A stretch of 64,000 nt of DNA from Symbiodinium natans (Eukaryota > Sar > Dinophyceae > Suessiales > Symbiodiniaceae): NCBI GenBank assembly GCA_905221605.1, contig CAJNDS010000350.1:95681-159680 (forward strand), written 5' to 3'. The notes under the pieces were generated by a model. It saw nothing but the letters and a program-made list of their open reading frames with translations. It was not told the DNA's origin and made no database searches. This document shows, piece after piece, positions 55,591 to 64,000 of the stretch. The position numbers were made by a program, and so were the translations under genes. Each line of letters opens with the position of its first letter. Position 1 is the stretch's first letter.

Positions 55591-58500
55591 AGCCGGAGAC
55601 TTCCTACGAGATTTTTGTTGAAACATAGGAATTTTGGCTAGTGTGTTTTGATTCTTTTCGGCAAAGAGCTTTGAATATATTGAAATCTGGACCAACATTT
55701 GTCGTAGATATCGGGGACTTCTTAGTAAATATAATTGAACCTCAACTGTGAAACTTTTCTTTTAACCAATATTCTGCGCTGGCGCATCAGGGCGAAGCCT
55801 CTAAAATGTGTGCTTGACTATCAAAGATGGGGAGAAGTATGGTTTTTTGCCACCAATTGGTGTTTAATACCCTGGGCCGTAAGCCCTGAATTCTAAAAAC
55901 TTGAAACCCTAAACTAAGCCCCTAAACCCTAAACCCTAAGCCCTAAACCGACAAAACAGGCCTAGACCCTAAACCGTGAAGCATTTCAAAAAAAAAGTCA
56001 GTTTGATTGACCCAAACCGGGCGACACATTTTGTAAAGTAGTCAGTATCGGTGACCAAAACAAGCCTAAATCCGACACCCTACACCCTAAACCCTAAATT
56101 TTAAAGATCGAAGATAGATCTTGAGGAAACTTGGGTCGTTTACGTAGTTGTAAGGTCTTCGGTAGATCGCGGGTAAGGGATTTAAGATAGATCGATCTTG
56201 AAGAAATTGTATTGTTTACTTAATTGTATGGCCTTCAGTGAATCGGTATCTATGCGAGGCATGGCAAGGTGTATGATTTGTTGCCAGCAATTTGTGCTTG
56301 ATTGTCAAAGACGGGAAGAAGTACGGTTTGTTGCCAACAATTTGTGCTTGATTATCAAAGATGTGAAGAAGTACGACGTGTTGTCACCCATGTATGCTTG
56401 AATATCAAAGATGGGGAAAAAACGATTTGTTGCCGCCAATTGATGTTTAATACCTGGGCCCTAAATCCTGAACTCAAAAAGCTTGAAACCCTAAACTAAG
56501 CCCCCTAAGCCCTAAACCCCAAACCGAAAAATCAGGCCTAAACCCAAAACCGTGAAGCATTCACAAAAATAATCAGTTTGGTTGACCCAAACCGGGCGAC
56601 ACATTTAGTAAAGTAGTCAGTATCGGTGACCAAAATAAGCGTGGACCCGACACCCTACACCCAAAACCCTAAATTTTCAAGATCGAAGATAGATCTTGAG
56701 GAAACTCAGGTCGTTTACATAGTTGTAAGGTCTTCGGTGGATCGCGGGTAAAGGATTTAAGATAGATCGATCTTGAAGAAATTGTACTGTTTACTTAATT
56801 GTATGGCCTTCGGTGAATCGATATCTATGCGAGTCGGGGCAAGGTGTACGATTTGTTGCCAACAATTTATGCTTGATTATCAAAGATGGGAAGAAGTACG
56901 ATCTGATGCCAACAATTTATGCTCGATTATCAAAGATGGGAAGAAGTATGATTTGTTGCCACCAATTTGTGCTTGATTGTGAAAAAGGGAAAGAAGTACG
57001 ATTTGTTGCCACCCATGTGTGCTTGATTATCAAAGTTTGGGGAAAGAACGATTTGTTGGCGCCAATTGGTATTTAATACCCTGGGCCCTAAACCCTGAAC
57101 TCTGAAAACTTGAAACCCTAAACTACGTCCCCTAAACCCTGAACCCTAAACCCTTAACCAAAAAATCAGGCCGAAACCCTAGACCATGAAGCATTTACAA
57201 AGAATAATCAGTTTGGTTGACCCAAACCGGGCGACACATTTAGTAAAGTAGTCAGTGTCGGTGACCAAAATAGTAAACCCGACACCCTACACAAACTAAA
57301 CCCTAAATTTTCAAGATCGAAGGTAGATCTTGAGGAAACTTGGGTCGTTTACGTAGTTGTAAGGTCTTCGGTAGATCGCGGGTAAGGGATTTAAGATAGA
57401 TCGATCTTGCAGAAATTTGTATTATTTACTTAATTGTATGGCCTTCAGTGAATCGGTATCTATGCGAGGCATGGCAAGGTGTATGATTTGTTGCCAGCAA
57501 TTTGTGCTTGATTATCAAAGACGGGAAGAAGTACGATTTGTTGCCAGCAGTTTGTGCTTAATTGTCAAAGATAGGAAGAAGTATAATTGTTGCCACCCAT
57601 ATAGGCTTGAATATCAAAGATGGGAAAAAACGATTTGTTGCCGCCAATTGATGTTTAATACCTGGGCCCTAAATCCTGATCTCAAAAAGCTTGAAACCCT
57701 AAACTAAGCCCCCTAAGCCCTAAACCCCAAACCGAAAAATCAGGCCTAAACCCAAAACCGTGAAGCATTCACAAAAATAATCAGTTTGGTTGACCCAAAC
57801 CGGGCGACACATTTAGTAAAGTAGTCAGTGTCGGTGACCAAAATAAGCGTAAACCCGACACCCTACACCCAAAACCCTAAATTTTAAAGATCGAAGATAG
57901 ATCTTGAGGAAACTTGGGTCGTTTACGTAGTTGTAAGGTCTTCGGTGGATCGCGGGTAAAGGATTTAAGATAGATCGATCTTGAAGAAATTGTATTGTTT
58001 ACTTAATTATATGGCCTTCGGTGAATCGATATCTATACGAGTCGTGGCAAGGAATACGGTTTGTTGCCAGCAATTTGTGTTTGATTATCAAAGATGGGAA
58101 GAAGTACGATCTGATGCCAGCAATTTGTGCTTGATGATCAAAGATGGGAAGAAATATGATTTGTTGCCACCAATTTGTGCTTGAATATCAAAGATTGGGA
58201 AAAAGTACGATTTGTTACCACCCATGTGTGCTTGATTATCAAAGTTTGGGGAAAGAACGATTTGTTGGCGCCAATTGGTATTTAATACCCTGGGCCCTAA
58301 ACCCTGAACTCTGAAAATTTGAAACCCTAAACTACGCCCCCTAAACCCTGAACCCTAAACCCTCAACCGAAAAATCAGGCCGAAACCCAAAACCGTGAAG
58401 CATTCACAAAAATAATCAGTTTGATTGACCCAAACCGGGCGACACATTTAGTAAAGTAGTCAGTGTCGGTGACCAAAATAAGCGTAAATCCGACACCCTA

Positions 58501-60974
58501 CACCCTAAACTTTAAAGATCGAAGATGGATCTTGAGGAAACTTGGGTCGTTTACGTAGTTGTAAGGTCTTCGGTAGATCGCGGGTAAGGGATTTAAGATA
58601 GATCGATCTTGAAGAAATTGTATTGTTTACTTAATTGTATGGCCTTCGGTGAATCGATATCTATGCGAGTCGGGGCAAGGTGTACGATTTGTTGCCAGCA
58701 ATTTATGCTTGATTATCAAAGATGGGAAGAAGTACGATCTGATGCCAACAATTTATGCTTGATTATCAAAGATGGGAAGAAGTATGATTTGTTGCCACCA
58801 ATTTGTGCTTAATTGATAAAAAGGGAAAAAAGTACGATTTGTTACCACCCATGTGTGCTTGATTATCAAAGTTTGGGGAAAGAACGATTTGTTGGCGCCA
58901 ATTGGTATTTAATACCCTGGGCCCTAAACCCTGAACTCTGAAAACTTGAAACTCTAAACTACGCCCCCTAAACCCTGAACCCTAAACCCTCAACCGAAAA
59001 ATCAGGCCGAAACCCAAAACCGTGAAGCATTCACAAAAATAATCAGTTTGATTGACCCAAACCGGGCGACACATTTAGTAAAGTAGTCAGTGTCGGTGAC
59101 CAAAATAAGCGTAAATCCGACACCCTACACCCTAAACCCTAAATTTTAAAGATCGAAGATAGATCTTGAGGAAACTTGGGTCGTTTACGTAGTTGTAAGG
59201 TCTTCGGTAGATCGCGGGTAAGGTATTTAAGATAGATCGATCTTGAAGAAATTTATATTGTTTACTTAATTGTATGGCCTTCGGTGAATCGATATCTATG
59301 CGAGTCGGGGCAAGGTGTACGATTTGTTGCCAGCAATTTGTGCTTGATTATCAAAGATGGGAAGAAATACGATCTGATGCCAGCAATTTGTGCTTGATGA
59401 TCAAAGATGGGAAGAAGTATGATTTATTGCCACCAATTTGTGCTTGAATATCAAAGATTGGGAAAAATACGATTTGTTGCCACCAATTGGTATTTAATAA
59501 TCTGGGGCCTAAACCCTGAATTCTGAGAACTTGAAACCCTAAACTACGCCCCCTAACCCTAAACCCTAAACCGAAAAATCAGGCCTAAACCCTAAACCAT
59601 GAAGCATTTATAAAAATATTCCCAATTGGTGCTTAATACCCTGGGCCCTAAACCCTGAAATCTAAAAACTTGAAACCCTGAACTAAGCCCCCTAAGCCCT
59701 AAACCCTAAACCCTAAACCGAAAAAGGCAGGCCGAAACCCTAAACCGTGAAACATTTGCAAAAAAATGTCAACTTGGTTGACCCAAACCGGGCGACACAT
59801 TTTTTAAAATCGGCGACCAAAACAAGCTTAAACCCGACACCCTAAACCCTTTTTTTAAAGATCGAAGATAGATCTTGAGGAAACTTGGGTCGTTTACGTA
59901 GTTGTAAGGTCTTCTATGGTCGGAAAGGATTGGAGATAGATCGACCTTGAATAAATTTGTATTGTTTACTTAATTGTAAGGTCTTCGGTGGGTCGGTCTC
60001 TATGCGAGGCGTGGCAAGGTGTACGATTTGTTGCCAGCAATTTGTGCTTGATTGCCAAAGATGGGAAGAAGTACGATTTTTGCCAATAATTTGTGCTTGA
60101 TTATCAAAGATGGGAAGAAATAGGATTTGTTGCCATCAATGTGGGCTTGATGATCAAAGATGGGGAGAAGTACGACTTGTTGCCACCCATGTGTGCTTGC
60201 TTACAAAAGATTGGGGAAAATACGATTTGTTACCACCAATTGATATTTAATACCCTGGGCCCTAAACCCTGAATTCTAAAAGTTTGAAACCCTCAACTAA
60301 GCCAACCCTAAACCGAAAAATCAGGCCGAAATCCTAAATCGTGAAGCATTTGCAAAAAATAATCAATTTGGTTGACCCAAACCGGGCGATACATTTAGTA
60401 AAGTAGTCAGTGCCGGCGACCAAAACAAACATAAATCCGACACCCTAAACTCTAAACCCGAAATTTTTAAGATCGAAGATAGATCGTGAGGTAATTTGGG
60501 AAGAAGGATTGGAGATAGATCGATTTTGAAGAAAATTGTATTGTTTACTTAATTAATTTCGTGGCCTTCGATGGGTCGATATCTATGCGAGGCATGGCAA
60601 GGTTTATGGTTTGTTGCCAGCAATTTGCACTTGATTGTCAAAAATGGGAAGAAGTGCGATTTGTCGTCAAGACTTTGTGCTTGATTATCAAAGATCGGAA
60701 GAAGTACGATTTATTATCATCCACGCGCGTTTGATTTTCAAAGATGGGAAGAAATACGATTTCTTACCACCAATTGGTATTTAATGTCCTGGGCCCGAAA
60801 CCCTAATTTCAGAAAACTTGAAACCCTAAACTAAGCCCCCTAAATCCTAAACCCTAAACCGAAAAAACATGCCTAAACCCTAAACTATGAAGCATTTGCA
60901 AAAACCTGATAGGATCCACGAACTTCAATGCAGAAAGCAATCACCTATAACGTAAATATAACGCAATATAAACG

Positions 60975-61570
60975 AAACGTCGGGGGCGGGCGGACGGACC
61001 ACCACAGACCACCACCACGGACCACCACCTGGGACCACCACCTGGGACCACCACCATGACCACCACCACCACCATGAGACCACCACACGGAACCACCACC
61101 ACGGAACCACCGCCACGGACCACCACCACAGAACCACCACCATGCACGAGACCACCACCACGGAACCTCACCATGGGACCACCGCAACGAGACCGCGACC
61201 ACGGGACCACCATCACGGGACCACCATCACGGGACCACCACCACGGCACAACGCCACGGGACCCGCCCCACGGGACCACCACCACGGCGCCACCACCACG
61301 GACGACCGCCACGAGACCACCACCACGGACCACCACCTGGAACCAACACCACGGACCACGGACCACCACCACGGGACCACCACCACGGGACCACCACCAC
61401 GACCACCACCATGAGACCACCGCCACGGGACCACACCACGGAACTACCATCATAGCACCATAACAAGGACCACCACCACGGACGATCACCGCACGACCAC
61501 CACCACGGGACCACCACCATGGGACCACCACCACGGACCACCACCTGGGACCACCACCACGGCCTGCCGT
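60975..61570 (+). repeat. GGACCACCACCACG minisatellite, 14-15 bp
   Basis: About 40 imperfect units run to 61570. Frames reading TTTTGPPPRD or VVVVPWWWS are artefacts. Confidence 0.95.
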
Positions 61571-61915
61571 GGAGATCCCCCTCAGCTTGACGGATTCGGA
61601 ACACCGCGTGGAACGCCCCCGGGAATTGTACCCTGCGGATCCCCCTTAATTTGACGGATTCGGAACGCCACGTGGAACGCCACGGCGCGGCGCGCGTCCT
61701 GTGGAGTTCCCCCTTAGTTTGACGGACGCGGAACGCCGCGGTAACGCCACGTGGAACGCCACCGCGGCGCGTCCTGTGGAGTTCCCCCTTATTTTGACGG
61801 ATTCGGAACGCCGCGAGAACGCCACGGCGGCACGCGTCCTGTGGAGTTCCCCCTTAGCTTCACAGATTCGGAATGGCGCGGACACGCGCGTCCTCTGCAA
61901 TTCCCCCTTAACAGC
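61571..61915 (+). repeat. About 70-bp GC-rich repeat, five units
   Basis: The unit contains GTCCTGTGGAGTTCCCCCTT, AGTTTGACGGATTCGGAACG and CCACGTGGAACGCCAC. Spacing is 66-74 bases. Confidence 0.9.
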
Positions 61916-61944
61916 ACGCATTACGCCACCACGCATTACGCCAC

Positions 61945-62030
61945 TCGCGGACGCTTGCGGACGCTTTGCGGACGCTTTGCGGACGCTTTGCGGATACTTT
62001 GCGGACTTTTGCGGACGCTTTGCGGACACA
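61945..62030 (+). repeat. 11-bp repeat TGCGGACGCTT
   Basis: About seven units with single-base variants. Confidence 0.9.
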
Positions 62031-62790
62031 ACATAACGACGTTTGGTAACCTCCCAACCCAACTTTAAAACGGGATTCCTTCTGCGGAACATTCGGGAAA
62101 AATGTCAGTTTGATTGACCCAAACCGGGCGACACATTGATAAAAATCGGCGACCAAAACAAGCCTAAACCCGACACCCTAAACTCTTTTTTTAAAGATCG
62201 AAGATAGATCTTGAGGAAACTTGGGTCGTTTACGTAGTTGTAGAGTCTTCGGTGGGCCGCGGTAAAGGAGTGAAGATAGATCGATCTTGAAGAAAATTAT
62301 ATTGTTTATTTATTTGTAAGGTCTTCGGTGGGTCGGTCTCTATGCGAGGCATGGCAAGGTGTACGATTTATTGCCAACAATTTGTGCTTGATTGACAAAG
62401 ATGGGAAGAAGTATGATTTGCCGCCAGCAATTTGTGCTTGATTGTCAAAGATGGGAAGAAGTAGGATTTGGTGTCTCCAATGTGTGTTTGATTGTCAAAG
62501 GTGGGGAGAAGTATGATTTGTTGTCTTCAATGTGTGTTTGATTGTCAAAAATGGGGAGAAGTACGATTTGTTGCCTTCAATTGGTGTTTAATGCCATGGG
62601 CCCGAAATCCTGATTTCAAAAAACTTGAAATCCTAAACTAAGCCCCCTAAACCATAAACCCTAAACCCAAAACCCTAAACCCTAAACCGAAAAATCAGGC
62701 CTAAGCCCTGAACCGTGAAGCATTTGCAAGAAAGAGCAGTTTGGTCGACCCAAATCGGGCGACACAAAAAGTAAGGTAGTCAGTGTCGAT

Positions 62791-64000
62791 TGGCGAGGTT
62801 TTTTATGGAAGAATCTGATCTTTCATTTTAATATGCCCAGTCATATATATATATATATATATCTGTTAAGAAGAAATTCTTTCAAGATTTTCTTTTCAAA
62901 GATTTCTTCCATATTCATTTGACGACAATTTTTTCTGAAGAATCTAATCATTTGTTTCATTCTACCAAATCAAATATATTTGGAAATCTCATAGAGAAAT
63001 CCTTTGACTACCTTCTTTTCAACGATTTCTTCTGGATTCTTTTGATCAAGATTTTATGGTGGAGAATCGAGTAATTCATCCATTTCCGCCCTGTATAAAT
63101 CAAAATCAAATTTGAAATCTCAAATTCTTTCAAGATTTTCTTTTCAAAGATTTCTTCTATATTCATTTGACAAGGATTTTTTAAGAAAAAATCTAATCAT
63201 TCATTTCATTCTTTCAAATCAAATATAATTAGAAATTTCCTAGGACGAAATCCTCGAAAGATCTTTTTTGCAAAGGTTTCTTCTGGATTAATTTGGCGAG
63301 ATTATCTTGATGAAGAATCAAATCATTGACTTGATATCTGGTATATCAAGAAAATTTGAAATTTGATAGATGAAATTCGGAAGATCTTCTTTTCAAAGAT
63401 ATCTTCTGATTTCATACTTTTTATTGATTCATCTAATTATTCATTTCATTTGATAATCCAAATAGAATTAGAAATCGTCCAAGAAGAACCCCTCGAAAGA
63501 TATTCTTTTCAGAGATTTCTTCTGGATGCACTGATTTTGTCGGAGAATCGAATCATTCATTTCATGTCCATCCCCCCAAATTTGATTAGACATCTCTTAA
63601 GAAGAAATTCTTTCAAGATTTCTTTTCAGAGATTTCTTCTATATTCATTTGATCAAGATTTTATGGTGGAGAATCGAATAATTCATCTCATTTCTTTAAT
63701 GAAGAATCTACTCATTCATTTCATTCTATTAAATCAAAAAAATGAGAATTCTCGTAGAGAAAAATCTTTTGAAGATTTTCTTTTCAAAGATTTCTCCTGG
63801 GTTCATTCGATCAAGAGTTTGTGGTGGAGAATCACATCATTCATTTCATTTCCGTCCTCCCAAATCTATGATCCATTAGAACAAATAAATAAATAAATAT
63901 ATATATATATAATTTCATATACGAATAATTTCTATGTCCAAAAAAGATTTCTTCTATATTCATTTGGATAAATCTTTTTTGTGGAGAATCTAATTATTCA
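62791..64000 (+). repeat. AT-rich tandem repeat, about 120-125 bp, at least nine units
   Basis: AAGATTTCTTC(T) with flanking TTTTCTTTTCAAAG recurs near 62905, 63025, 63150, 63280, 63400, 63515, 63640, 63785 and 63945. Each is followed by TTCATTTGATCAAGATTTT and GGAGAATCGAATAATTCATT. (TA)n tracts lie at 62837-62860 and 63896-63911. The 177-codon open frame at 63363-63896 is built from the repeat. The array continues beyond the window. Confidence 0.9.

Larger units (their letters stand above)
60906..62100. mobile_element. 1.2-kb block interrupting one satellite unit
   Basis: The satellite line GAAGCATTTGCAAAAA breaks at about 60906 and resumes as AAAAATGTCAGTTTGATTGA at about 62095. AAAAA is present on both sides. 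Inside are three unrelated GC-rich tandem arrays. No transposase is seen, so it may be an inserted satellite cluster rather than a transposon. Confidence 0.65.
55801..62790 (-). repeat. Higher-order satellite, about 580-630 bp, with CCCTAAA blocks
   Basis: Landmark TAATACCCTGGGCCC starts at 55865, 56448, 57074, 57656, 58283, 58910, 59495, 59634, 60248, 60782 and 62589. Spacing is mostly 582-627, with one 139-base short unit. Each unit has several reverse-complement satellite S monomers (ACGATTTGTTGCCAGCAATT, GTGCTTGATTATCAAAGATG), telomere-type CCCTAAACC blocks, GACCCAAACCGGGCGACACA and GATCGAAGATAGATCTTGAG. Units of about 582 and 627 bases differ in monomer number. Strand is given relative to satellite S at 38.9 and 48.2 kb. 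Confidence 0.95.

Noticed and set aside
55900-59720. Chromosome end (telomere)
   Set aside because: CCCTAAA blocks are short, interstitial and embedded in each satellite unit, with other sequence on both sides.
60925-61604. Val/Trp-rich (VVVVPWWWS) and Thr/Pro-rich frames
   Set aside because: Translation of the GGACCACCACCACG minisatellite.
63363-63896. 177-codon frame rich in Phe, Ile, Ser
   Set aside because: It is made of the AT-rich repeat of about 120 bp; period and sequence follow the array.

Overview
The window looks like nuclear DNA of a dinoflagellate, most likely a Suessiales-type (Symbiodinium-like) alga. The clues are many short exons joined by phase-compatible introns (mostly GT-AG, some apparently GC-AG), interstitial TTTAGGG/CCCTAAA telomere-type motifs, a decayed non-LTR retrotransposon, several secreted Cys-rich proteins, and extreme tandem-repeat content. 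There are no bacterial operons, ribosome binding sites or rRNA genes, and I found no convincing tRNA. This assignment is inference; no marker gene fixes the species.

Left part (1-38.4 kb, fairly GC-rich). It opens with a segmental duplication of a ferritin-like (diiron) protein gene. Copy 1 is truncated by the window edge. Copy 2 is complete with signal peptide, a 97-nt GC-AG intron and a probable lectin-like domain. The downstream flank is duplicated too, and copy 1 alone carries a 788-bp insertion with an 8-bp target duplication. Next come two adjacent split genes for secreted proteins (8.5-10.2 and 10.3-11.2 kb), a decayed non-LTR retrotransposon on the minus strand (14.4-17.8 kb), an unidentified multi-exon gene (18.7-20.3 kb), a MACPF/perforin-like gene (22.4-24.0 kb), a secreted helical plus Cys-rich gene in at least five or six exons (31.1-34.4 kb), WD40-like fragments (35.9-37.5 kb) and another Cys-rich gene end (37.7-38.4 kb). 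A dispersed repeat with a shared core (GGACAGTCGCCGTAATAGG) occurs in four clusters.

Right part (38.9-64 kb) is almost wholly satellite and minisatellite DNA. Two related modules in the same order (38.9-43.8 and 48.2-50.4 kb) each end in an array of a 36-bp repeat. They are followed by arrays with units of about 150, 42, 61, 70, 14, 56 and 40 bp. A higher-order satellite of about 580-630 bp (55.8-62.8 kb) carries the same sequence family in opposite orientation and is interrupted by a 1.2-kb insertion. A last array of about 120 bp runs off the end. Only two small islands (44.3-45.0 and 46.9-47.7 kb) look non-repetitive enough to hold genes. Many long open frames in this half are by-products of stop-free repeat units and are not annotated as genes.

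The genes in the left part share a theme: four start with a signal peptide, and three of these have an acidic stretch and an LQ/LVQ motif near residue 33-38. The encoded proteins (diiron, pore-former-like, helical bundle, Cys-rich) would act outside the cell or in secretory compartments. Exon borders are my reading of splice signals and reading phase and need transcript support.
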